From the NCBI GenBank assembly GCA_028023455.1, contig JAQFVV010012395.1, positions 2,230,001-2,294,000 of the forward strand: a stretch of DNA of 64,000 nt, in the 5' to 3' direction. The position numbers were made by a program, and so were the translations under genes. The notes beneath the pieces are model-generated. The model was not told the origin of the DNA and made no database searches. It saw only the letters and a list, made by a program, of their open reading frames with translations. Source of the DNA: Epiperipatus broadwayi (Eukaryota > Onychophora > Udeonychophora > Euonychophora > Peripatidae). Below are positions 1 to 11,295 of the stretch, one piece after another (position 1 is the stretch's first letter; every line of letters starts with the position of its first letter).

Positions 1-15
1 TGCACACCTGTGTGG

Positions 16-16
<1 letters not shown>

Positions 17-93
<77 letters not shown>
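17..93. repeat. (TA)n microsatellite
   Basis: An uninterrupted TA dinucleotide run of about 38 units lies at the window's left edge. It is a simple sequence repeat and probably length-variable between individuals. Confidence 0.97.
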
Positions 94-96
<3 letters not shown>

Positions 97-3000
97 TTTT
101 AAGTAAACCTATTAAAATATATATGTAAATTCATGTATATTATATCATTTAAATATAACAACTAAAAATGTTTATTTTGTAACAAGTCAAATATGTTCAG
201 AAATTACATGCACACACATGTATGTGTGCAAATATAGGATCTATGTTTATCAAGTATAAACATGCAAATTTTAATCATTTTTTAATAATTAAATGTCAAT
301 TCAAATGTTCATTTTATATCAAGCCACATGTCTGTGTGCTGAATGGGTTTTAAGTATACCTAATGGAATATATATGTAAACCAATGTAATAACTTGACAT
401 GTGTATATTATTCATGTAAATCACAATTTGATAATTTGTATAGAAATCAAAATCACAAGAGTTGGTTTATGTATGTATAGCCATATCCTAAAAACCTTAA
501 TTTCAGTTTTTTTATTATTAATAAACTTATATTCAATTGTTAAAATGATTCCAGTGACATAATATCAAGTTTTTAGAATATTGTATATTTGTGTCATCTC
601 TATCACAATGCAATAATAGAACTATGTTCTCTGAGCTAGATTCATATTGTGACCATCTGAATGGGCACAAGGGCTTAAGATACTTTGTATCTACACTGAA
701 TAGTTATATTTAAAAAAATGAGATAGCCTTAGAATTTTAAATTTTTTTGCTGGAAATTGTTTAAAGCTTAGATATGGATTGCTTATGCAATTAATTGACC
801 ACTTGATAGGTATTCATTATTATTAGTGTGGTTAATGAGGTATTTAATGTAAGGAAGAAGGGTTGTTTATTAATGGAATTGATACATTCTGTCAGAAAGA
901 TGCAAAGTTATTTTCTATTATTGTAGTATTAGTTGAATAGTTTCATAATCCTTTCTTCATTAATACTTATCCTTTTGTCAACAATTAATAGCCATTGCAA
1001 TTATATTTAGTTAAGATAGTTTAATATTTAGGTTGTAGTACATGTGCATGCATGTATGACTCTGCATCATTTTCATTTTATTTTCATCTTTAATAACAGC
1101 AAACAATAGTACATTCACAATAAAAAACATTTAAATTACAGTAGTTATCTAAAATAATTTAATAAATATATATTTCTTTCCAATGATTAATAGATAGTTG
1201 AATCAATAGATTATTTTACAAATTAAATAAATTATTAATCATTTTTATTTAATAGTTAATTAATACTCATTTTTCTTTCAAGTTTGTAAAAGCTATTTAT
1301 TTTATTATTATTTTTATCTTGATTTTAATTCTAAAAATCAAAGTGATTTTTTTTTTTGAAAAGATTTTTTTTTGAATGTGTAATTAGCTGAGGAGTGTGG
1401 GAGTAACCTTGTGGAAGGAAATGACCTTCGCTAAAGAGAGTTTTTTAACAAAGATCTCTAATGGAAAATTTGCTTATTATATAATGTAATTGTAGCCCAA
1501 AACAGTGGCTTGTTATTGTGGAAGTTAAACCAATTGCTGAAGTCAAATTGATTTTAAAAAGACTTTGGAGTAAAATTTCGAAAGGATCCCAAGAAATTTA
1601 TTATGGGACAAGTTAATTTCAGAATGCAGTTCTAAATTTTAAAAAGGTACTCAGTTCACTTTATTCTCCTTAATTTAAACATTTTTGAATTAACCTCTTC
1701 ATAACTAGTGTTTTTTTTAAAAAATGTATGTTAATAACATCCAGTCTACATTACTTCACTTAATTGTCATTTTAAATAGGAATAAATTGCATGAATATTA
1801 TTGTTGTATCATTAACCAACGTGTGTTCTTTAATATATCTGGAAAATGCATGTAGAACTATTTTACAGAATATATTTTAATTCTTCACTATTTTCCATGT
1901 TGTGTTTTTGTGAGAATTAAACATAAATTTGAGGATATGCATGGTTTGATAAATCATGCCATGTTTAAATTCATCATAAAGAGATGACAGTATTTGTTTG
2001 TCTGGTATTTCTGGAAATAATACATATTTTAAATGAAGGAAATAAAATGTAAGCCACTTCAAATTAAGTATTTGCTTAAATTGAATGGAAGGATAGAAAT
2101 GCGGGTAATTTTTGTTCTCTTCAATAAAGATGGAAAATAAAACAAAATATTATTAATTGAAGAATTACTAAGGAAACACGGTACCTTAATGGACAATATT
2201 TAAGAATAAACCAGGCATATAATAAATTATAAAGTGTTAAATTCTATTCAAGAAACTACTAAAAATAATTATGTTTTCAATTTAGAACTACAACGGAATA
2301 AGTGAGATAATTCCTGTCCAACAGTAGCCAAGAATTTATTATATTCTCATCATAATAGAAAATAAATTGAATGCTTATGTATGATACAGTAACTTAAATA
2401 ACTTTGTTATGAATATTGAAGATGCTGATTCCTATTTAAGCATGATTATATTTATTTGGTTACCCTACAGCAGTTTATTTTAATTTAAATTCAGTTTGGA
2501 ATGTGTCTCATATTGTTTTATAAACCTGGAACCAAGCTTTGCAAGTGAACTTTTATTTTTAAGTTACAAAACTAATAACTTTGTTTCTTTATATTTTTTT
2601 TATTGCTTGTCATAATTAATGTATATGATAGGTAGATAGGCTTATTTATTATTATGTTCATTTATAATTTGGGTTATTTTGATCTTCAAGACCATCTCTG
2701 AAGCGTATCGGAATGAGGAATACGCTGGTAAAAATTGATTGTGTTCAAATAGGTCTCATTGTTCTTTTACGAAGATAAAAGAAAGAAATATTTTTTTTTT
2801 AAATATATTATTAGAGAGATTTGTATTTATATTGCATACTTTATTATCTCAAAGTGAGAATTTTTTTTTTTTGAATCAACGAATGTATAATAGAAATAGT
2901 TTGCAAGATATGAAAGAAAGTTTATTCATAATAATTATAAATATTACATTTTAAAAGTAACCTAAAGTTTATTTTGAATTAAAAGTTATACCTTAATGCA

Positions 3001-6000
3001 ATATTTAATTACCATGTTGCCTGCATAATGTGTAATTTAGAGTTAATTTCATATATATTGAAACAGTAAGGTCTGCTTTGCAGATCTTCGTTTCACCTTT
3101 TCTCACCTACTTCCTACCATCATACTTTAGTTTGAACCCCAATCTATCGTAGTGTGTCTGCAATACACTTATATACCAAAAATCCCGCCTAATTTTAAAC
3201 CATGAGTACAATGCTCATATTATATATATAACTCATTCCCAAATAAATAAAAGATTATAGATTACGTATATGTTCATATAATTTTGATTTATTAAAAAGT
3301 AGGTTATATAAGTCGTAATTGCGCACACACTATGATATGCATTTTAAAACATATAAAAATTATAAATTGTTAAAGTTATTTTGTTTGAATCTATTTACAA
3401 ATATATTACTGTCGTAATATATTTTGATTTAAAATAAAATTCATTTAGTAAATATTCGTTTAGTAAATAGATTCAAATATTGCAATTTAAAAAGTAAAAT
3501 CATTTTCTTTAATTTAATAAAAGTTATTTTAAATATTTCTGTTTAAATAAATCAGGGACAATAGTTTAATTAGCTAATATTATATAAGTTTTATCTAAAA
3601 ACAGCAGATGTCCACTTAAGGTTTTCTTTAATTAGTAAAAGTAATTTTTAATTAAATCTAGTTTGTAATCCGAATGTTGACAGGGAAATTAACAAAAGAA
3701 ATTAATTAATGTTGAATTCCTTTGGACATTCAGATAGATTTAATTACAGCTGATAAGTCTGATATATTTTTGTAATGCTCCAGGGCAGTTCTATTGTTAA
3801 CGTCTACTATAAAAAGAATGGTTTTCTTTTGTTCTTCAGAGTTTCTTCTAATGTTTCTAAGATAAATCATTCTAAGGTCTAATGTATCTAATCAAAATTA
3901 TTATAGTAATTTGTAAATCTTGACATGACAGAGTAGAGCACGAGAAGGCTATTTCTCTCCAAAATGGTCATATGCTGCCGTAGACTATCGGAAGATATCA
4001 CACAGAGAACCCCAGAACTGCTGCTGCTGCCAAAAATATGAACATTTCCAAATTTTGCTGTTAAATTATATAAAAACCTGCCGACCATCAATCTACCTAA
4101 ATGCTTCTCCAAAGGTAACCCTAAATTAACCCAAGAGCTCTTGTGATAACTAACATGCTATAGCTATTTAAAATTGTTTTCCTTATATTTCACATAACTT
4201 CATTATGTATTTCTTTAACGTGTTAATATAATATAATCAACAGTTTTGCTCTATCCTTGGGTTAATATTTTCTATTTATAAAGCTTTCTTTTATTTTATT
4301 ATGATAATGTGTCAGAATCATCTTTGACCGAGTGAATTATTCCCTTTATTGAAAGTAAGACGCCACTATTAAGGCATATTTTAAATTTATAATTTTCCAA
4401 TTTTATTATCTTGCAAATCACTCGTTCAAGGGCGATTCTTTTCTTTAATATATAATATAATCACATAGTTTAAAATCTACATGTTATTGATTTTAATCTA
4501 ATATGAGAGTATGTGCAAGGTCAATGATTAAATGTGTCCCCCTAATGCATGATTGCGTATATAAATCTATACTTACTTTTCAAACCCGCAAGCATGCATT
4601 TTCCTATTTTAATTACCGTGTTCTACTTTAATTACAAAGTTCATCATTGACATCGAGAATGTGCGGACTCTTTTAAATGAATTTCTGGGAATTTGATTGG
4701 GCATTTCTCTTAATCCAAGTGAAACCCATTCAGTATGTTTTATATACACTAGTCTCGTATTGCTGGTAAATGAATTGGTTGTTGAGATCGCTTTGTTTTA
4801 TTTTTCCAAGGATTCTTTACCTGGCAAAGTCCGTTCTTTTCGCTTATTGCAAGTTTCCAGGCAGAGGGTGTCCCAAATGACACCCCTGGGAATTAAACGC
4901 AATCGTCACACAGTTGCTAAGTTTCGGCTGTTCATAAAATACTTTCCTACGGGTTAGTGGCGAGATGCCCTCCGTAATTATTCCGGATCTTCAATATTGT
5001 TTTATTTTATATTTATTTTACAAAGCATCCGTGACTTAAATGTGTCACACCCTCCAACTTTAATAAATTCATTATCAGCAATACTGACCTCCCAATGCAA
5101 CTCTATTATTATTATTCTCAAATAAATGCTTTGATCACATTCCCACTTTGTTGCTTAGTAAGCTTTTGTTCCGTGCTATTCTCAAAATCAATAAATATTT
5201 TAGAACACTTAATTTCAAATATTTTCTTAAACTTGTATAATTACTCAAAGCACCTCGCACATGTTCCTATCTCTTCAAGCACCTTATCGTAATGCTATTA
5301 GCCCGAGGATTAGAATATATCACTTTGCTTTAAAACCTTTTGTCATTTATTGAAATTAATGCCAATAATTATTTAATACGCATCCCTGTCTCATATAAGC
5401 AGATAGTGGCATTATATATATAATTTATATGAATAAATTTTGTGAAATTATTTAAAACTAAATTTGATCTCTTATTTTATTTGATTCCTATCACTGTCTC
5501 GGTCTATATATATATTTTCTGCATTTCTTTTGTAAATCCATAGACGTTAATTAGCCACCCAAACTTCTTTTAGTATAGAGTCTTTTGTTTCTCCCTGACC
5601 ACCAGGCACCGGTCAAAGGTCATACTAGCAGTGGCATCAGATGCATTGTCACATAGATGGCACTGTGAAATTTGGGCTTTAGATTCGAACTTAGTATATC
5701 TAGAAGGCAACCCCTCCTAAAATGTTCAGTTTCATGTCTGGGGTTTGAATTCTGCAATGTGTTAGCGAGATAGATGATTCTGACTGTTACAATATTTTTG
5801 TTCGCGGGTGTGTGTCTGTTTTGCACAATTATGACATTTGTTTGATAAAGTTCAGTTTGTAAATATTTTATGTATAAATTTTGGGCATTGTCGTATTCTG
5901 TTAAGTTGAATGGATTAGTATGTTATCTGTATGTATTTATCTGCCAGCGTGCACTTATAATGTTCGATATTTAGAAAAGCTATGAGAATGGAAAGAAATC

Positions 6001-6115
6001 TGATTGCGTTATAATGTTTGTAGGGATAAAAGATTTTGCTTATTTAGTATATGTTAATAATTTTCCATGAGTAGAGCCTCATTGATATTATATGCGTATG
6101 ATTAAACGATATTTT
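94..6115. other. AT-rich non-coding tract, no gene recognised
   Basis: I see no exon with splice sites, no RNA gene and no well-bounded repeat here. Short open frames (such as 3,888-4,112 and 5,620-5,826 on the minus strand) have no recognisable motif. Two GC-richer islands stand out. One at about 4,620-5,000 contains a 7-bp hairpin GGGTGTC/GACACCC (4,867-4,886). The other, about 5,560-5,830, has two B-box-like strings on the minus strand but no clear A box. They may be old dispersed repeats or regulatory DNA; nothing decides between these. Confidence 0.6.
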
Positions 6116-6331
6116 GAAGTGATGGTTTCTTAGGGCCCTGGTGATGAGGAAAAAGTCCCCACCAATAATGTATTAAAAAGTAGATGAGTTATTGTTGAAG
6201 TATGATTAAATGATGCTTAGGAAGTTATGTGATGTTTTTTCTTAGATTCTTGATGATGAGGAAAAAGTCCCCACCAAAAGTATATTTAGAATCAGATGAA
6301 TTATTGTAGAAGTGTTCAGTAAAAGTTTAGC
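6116..6331 (+). repeat. two-copy tandem duplication, about 105-112 bp
   Basis: Unit 1 (6,116-6,220) and unit 2 (6,221-6,331) share the starting GAAGT, the string TGATGAGGAAAAAGTCCCC at 6,142 and 6,254, and a common AGATGARTTATTGTDGAAGT tail. The copies are diverged, with several indels, so the duplication is not recent. The shared core can fold (GGTG pairing with CACC around the poly-A loop). Confidence 0.8.
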
Positions 6332-6458
6332 TGCTCCTCATGTAGATTTACTTTATAATGTATAAGTATGTATAATCATTAAAATATAGCTATTTGTTAA
6401 TTAATAGGTGGTGAGATAAATTGTTAGATTGAGATTCTTGATGTAGTATTAGTGTCTT

Positions 6459-6495
6459 ATTTCATTGATGAATCACGGACGACATTGTCCGAAAT
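6459..6495 (+). other. GATGA-hairpin-GAAA motif (hammerhead-like, decayed)
   Basis: GATGA at 6,467-6,471 is followed by a hairpin GGAC/GTCC (6,477-6,490) that runs directly into GAAA (6,491-6,494). An outer pairing ATTTC/GAAAT (6,459-6,463 with 6,491-6,495) is also possible. The order CUGAUGA, stem II, GAAA is the core layout of hammerhead ribozymes. Here the leading C is a T and five unpaired bases separate GATGA from the stem, so activity is unlikely. Such decayed motifs are known in terminal repeats of Penelope-like elements. It could equally be a chance hairpin. Confidence 0.3.
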
Positions 6496-7876
6496 AAAAT
6501 AACTGTATGATATTTTCTTGATGAATGGAAAGTTTATAGAAAAGATTGTTTTATATTATTGCTGCTTGAACATGCCCACATACGCGTAATATAAATAATA
6601 TCGCGTATATAAAGTATAGAGTTATTGAAATTAAAATGAGAAATAAATGTTTTTTGAAATACCAGTTACATTCATTTTAATAATTGCGCATGTGAAAGGC
6701 TAGCATACTTTCAATTTATTATCAATTTTAACAACATGCGATTTAGATAAATATTGTTTACATACATTCATTTAAATAGAAGTATAAAGTTATTGAGATT
6801 AAAACGGAAAATAAATATTTTAAAATACAGTGTATTTATTTAAATCAAAGTTATAAATCATCAGAATGAACATGATTTTGTTGCTATGCATGAAAGGTAT
6901 ATGTAATCGAAAGTGATTATTTAGTCAATTAGAGAAAGTTGCTTTGTTGAGAGCCAAATATAATTAATTTGATTTATTTTATTAATCAATAGTAATATCC
7001 TCTCAAAAGTATTTTTGTGCTAATAATATAACATGTTTTATTTATTGTCATGTAGATGAATCATGTAGGCAAAGCATGTGTTCAAAGTCAGGATATTTAA
7101 GTTTTGTTGTTAATTTGCTTTGATAGTAAGGATAATCCCAAACTGATGCTCAAAGTTTATTTGATAATTTAAAAATCTGTAAGACAAATAGTCCATTTGT
7201 TAATATCATGTTAAACCAAGTTTATTTTATTGTAATAAATGATTTGTTTTAGTTATTTAAAATCTTAAAAACTGTGTCTTGAGTTATTCTTGTGTACATT
7301 CGTGTTTTCCATTTCCACATCTCCACATTTCATAAATCTATTACAAAATAGATATATTATTTTAGAGTTATAATACTAAATTTGCTAATGTCTGACAATA
7401 TTAGCATTTCTTAATCCAAACATTATAAGGAACATTTGCCACTGGATAAATGTATTAGAAGGGTTGTGAAGTCAGTATATTTGTTAGATGATGATATGAG
7501 ATTAAAATACCCTATCTCTGTCATTATCTTATTATTGAAACACAGTAAAATATTTTAGTCAGATTTGTTTCATTACATTTTTATCATACTTTAGAATTAT
7601 AATTTATGGGCCAATGTATTTTATTTAATTCAGCTGTGTTTGTTAAACTTCCTGAGATCTTATTGTTTATTTTTTGATTGGCATTGAAGTGGATGTTTAG
7701 ATTATGATATGCCAAGTCATAGAATTGTTTAGGAATATAATTATAGCAAGCTGATATATGTTATACTTGGATGAAGGAGGAAGAAATTAAGTTTAAAAGT
7801 ATATTTTAATAGACTGTACTAAATAAACATAATGGATTTTTTGTCATATAATTAATTAACAAAGGAATTTACATTC
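6496..7876. other. AT-rich non-coding tract, nothing recognised
   Basis: Homopolymer-rich AT sequence without a bounded repeat, splice-flanked open segment or RNA gene that I can see. Confidence 0.6.
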
Positions 7877-8105
7877 TAAACAGAGCAAAACTCTCCATAC
7901 AGTATTGCCACCTGTGCCACAAGCCAGAAGCTAGTCTGGGGATATTGGATGAGTAGGCATTAGATAGGGATTTTATGCACAAGCCTTCTGGCATCCATTG
8001 ATTACTCTGTTTAGCACAGGTGGCAATACTGTATGGAGAGGTTTGCTCTGTTTATCAGCAATTAATGTGCTAGTATAGGAAATGTGATCATGTGATGCTT
8101 AATGT
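7877..8105 (-). mobile_element. foldback (long inverted repeat) element
   Basis: The 40-bp arms at 7,877-7,916 and 8,015-8,054 are inverted complements with one mismatch, each beginning TAAACAGAGC at the outer end. The interior (about 100 bp) carries the GGATGAGTAGGCATTAGATAG segment. The flank 8,055-8,105 also matches, in reverse complement, the sequence preceding each unit of the array at 62.96-64.0 kb, so this copy is inverted relative to that array and the repeat extends beyond the arms. There is no coding capacity and no target duplication that I could define. It is probably a MITE or foldback-type non-autonomous element. Confidence 0.9.
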
Positions 8106-8979
8106 GAATTTACATTATGTTAAATGTTTTGTAATATTTCTTCTTTTATTCATTTATTATCATATATCTTATGAACTGCTTATAGTCTCCCACTGAGCTG
8201 AGCTGAACATAAACTTAAATATAGAGTCTCTGTAATAATTTTGTATTATATATTTTGTTATATTGTTCTATTTATTAATAGAACTGGCACCTGGGCATTT
8301 CGTTCATGTAATGTATATGAGCGGTATTGGGAGTGTAGGTTATAATATATAAATGGGGATGTATTTAGTGCTTAAGAAGCATTCCAGTATGAAATTGTCC
8401 TGGTTTAGCACAAGGAGAGTACTCTATAAAGCTCATGCACTATATTTTATTTTATTTATTCTTTATTAAAAATTAAGTTTATAGTTGTCCAGTACATTAA
8501 TGGTACTAAGTGGCCAGAGCACTAAAGATGATTAGCATGTTTTATTGTTGCAACACTGTTTCTGATTTTTATGTATTTCTTATGGAAGAGCACTTGGAAG
8601 TTAGTGCACATAAATTATGTTTAAATAAATGCCTTCAAGCTGGTAAAAAAAATGCACAATAGTTATCTGATCTACAGTGGACCCAGTTTAAATTCAGCAA
8701 TAAGATGGACTTGATTTATTTGATTATTGATTATTCATGGTGATGAGATGGTTATTACTTTTAGGTGAGTATTTATGCTTATTTATACTATTGTTAATTT
8801 TGGTGTATTTATAATTATACTTATAGTTTATCTAGGAAGTTGTCTCGCTGATCTTTCGGAGATTTAGTTCTCTCATGTACATAATGTATAAAAATTTCTT
8901 ACATATATTGTGATATTAGACATTTTTAAATATCATTGTTTTACTTTAATATCATACTCATCATCATCGTCATCAACCA
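8106..8979. other. AT-rich non-coding tract, nothing recognised
   Basis: No ORF, repeat boundary or RNA gene that I can support. The right end (about 8,955-8,990) is a CATCATCATCGTCATC-type low-complexity run bordering the LINE relic. Confidence 0.6.
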
Positions 8980-9690
8980 TTATCAATCCACTGGAGTGAT
9001 CGAAGGCCTCTCACAGTTTAATCCATGTTCTCCGATCTTTGGCTTCTCCTCTCCATAACCCCCCTGCACATTTTCTTATTTCAGTCCATCCGTCTCACAT
9101 GTGGTCTCTTTCCCAGGTCTTTCCAATCTCTTGGAATCACAGTTTAAAATTTAGTAATTGTCACATCTCTTATCATCTCTTCTAAGCACTATGTCCAATT
9201 AACTCCCTTTAAATCTTTTCACTTTTTCAATAAGGTCAGTAAAAACTGTTTATTTGTCTTACCCTTGTGTGTGCATTTTAGGTCACTCTTCTTGTTTATT
9301 ACAACATACTATCTCTCCATACTCCTTTGAGTGGTCTAGAAGTCTCTAATGTTGCTCTTCTACCTTAAGTGTCTAAGTCTCAGATACATAAATGAGAGAC
9401 CAGTAAAACGCATTTATTATAAACCATCCTTTCCAAACACATAGGCATGTTTCACATTCATTATCAAGTTATTTCTTGCAAAAGCGCTCCAAGTAAGTTT
9501 GAATTCTGTGTATTAATTTTTCTCCTTTATGTTTCCATCTATTATTAATAATCTGACCATAGTAGAGTCTTGTAACTGTTAAATTGCTTCTAGTACTACG
9601 TAATCCAAGTCTTTTATTTTAATATTTTTAGCATGTAAGTTAAGCATTACTTCAGTGCTTTTTAGCATTTGGTCTTTGGATCTACTTTTC
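8980..9690 (-). pseudogene. non-LTR retrotransposon relic: C-terminal end of reverse transcriptase (RTE-like)
   Basis: Read on the minus strand across several frames, this gives in order SAFARNN, then TTQRSMER, then a basic stretch, then WTEIRKCAGGLWRGEAKDRR followed by TWIKL and EAFDH. That order (RSMER after the last RT motif, then W-x2-EIRK-AG-W-EA-DR-W-x5-EAF) is the standard C-terminal region of RTE-type LINE polymerases. The reading is broken by many stops and frame changes, so it is an old dead copy. The 5' end is truncated, as is typical of LINE insertions. No target duplication or poly-A tail could be fixed. Confidence 0.8.
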
Positions 9691-11075
9691 TACTTTTAGC
9701 AACTACTAAGACTCGCCACAACATTTCTTAACAGCTCTTTAAGTCGTTATTTGCAAGGCTCTTAACTACATCTGTCTGCTGAAATCTACGTAAAAACTAA
9801 ATATTTCTCCATACTTTAACTCCTATACTTTCCCGTTTTCATCCACAGATAAACTTCCTTGCAGCTTTTCTTGTAAGGGGTTTTTGGAGATATGTGAGGT
9901 ACCTTGTTCTTGCGCCTTTTCTCAATGTTGATTTTTCCAGTATCTCATTCATGTAATCCTACATTGTTGCTGTTGTATTTTTGCATAAATAATGCTTAAA
10001 ATATGGAGTGATTCTACGGATCTGAAAGCGTACGCTGTGCCCCGTGAGTCAATGCTTTAATCACTTTGAAGAAATGTAAGCCTTATAGGATCGATCTGGA
10101 ATGTCTTACTTTAGTATATTATATATGTTGATTTCATTATTGGAATTGCTTATTATGTTGGGGGGGTTTAAAGAAACACCAGGAATAAACACCTAATTGT
10201 GCCATACTGTTTACAAAATATACATACATATATATATATGATAACTCATACACGGATCCTACACATTATATGGAAAGCCAAAAAATGCCCAGGGCACCAA
10301 TTCCTATTAATGAATAGAATAAGTTAATAATTATATATTTCTTTGAATTAATATTGAGGACTCTTCATGCTTTAGCATAACTTACAACAAGGCTCAACAG
10401 AAGGGTTAAAAAAGTTTTAAATCTATGTGAATATAAATAAATGAAGGAGAGGAAATAATATAGATTAATTAAAATAAAGATGAATGCTTCATTTTATTAG
10501 TCAACCAAATGATTACATTTCGCTAAAGTTTTAGTTATTCAAGATAATAAGGCCTCTCATTTTAATTTGATTTTATTCATCATCTGATATGCATTAATAT
10601 AACTTTAACACTTAAAACATGATAATTATAAATCGCATCTCCCACTATTAGTTTGCAATATCTAAATAGCTAAACCAGATATTAATTGGAGACTAGAAAA
10701 TCAGATCGTCTACGGAGAGTCTATAATATGATTTGATTAAAGAGGGTATAAATTGCGGCAGTAAATTATAGCTTGTATTATTTAGACTGGAGTATCAGTA
10801 CGGACTTTCACTTGAACCACCACTCTACTCACTATCTCATAAAGCTCAAGTACACCTGAACGCACATATACCGAAAAGATCGATGATGCACTTCAATATG
10901 CGTATTTCATGCTAAACCAGTAATCGTCAGTTGGTCCAGATTGCTATCCTGCTGCGCCTATATGCTACAAGTGCTTGTGTCCAGTCTAACACGTATATAT
11001 AAATACGGAGTACTATTTTAGCTTATGTATTTCCCTCTATTATTTATTGCTATTAATAATGACAGATAATAATAA
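9691..11075. other. mostly AT-rich tract with one GC-richer island
   Basis: No gene found. A G-run lies at about 10,160 and a short TA run at about 10,230. The island 10,780-11,000 is clearly less AT-rich than its surroundings and lies just upstream of the coding relic at 11,076, so it may be the 5' part of the same dead element. That link rests only on proximity. Confidence 0.5.
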
Positions 11076-11295
11076 TTGAATAAGTTGGATGATATTTCTG
11101 CTTTGGACTTTATTCAATTAGATACTGAATTAAATGGGGATATCACCTGATCTCACATCATTGTCTAACTACCAATTAAGTATGCGATCTTTCTATAAGT
11201 TTACCGATGATGAAGTATTTCATATAATGTTTGGATCAAGAGAACAATATTGCTCAGATTTTTCTGATATGTTTGTTGCTAAATTTACGAAGTAG
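11076..11295 (+). pseudogene. coding-like relic of unknown family, one frame break
   Basis: The frame starting at 11,076 reads LNKLDDISALDFIQLDTELN and stops soon after. The frame from ATG 11,134 continues as a 53-codon open reading to TAG 11,293-11,295, including the string SFYKFTDDEVFHIMFGS. The two join through a single frame break near 11,135. Residue composition (acidic and aromatic, Asp-Asp-Glu after Phe-Tyr-Lys) is far more protein-like than the surrounding AT tract. The RSFYK-x-TDDE style recalls N-terminal parts of some DDE transposases, but I do not recognise it with confidence. No splice sites are evident. Confidence 0.35.

Noticed and set aside
3888-4112. 74-codon minus-strand ORF with a Ser run
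   Set aside because: The Ser run comes from a short CTG/CTGC repeat; no recognisable motif and no splice sites that would make it an exon.
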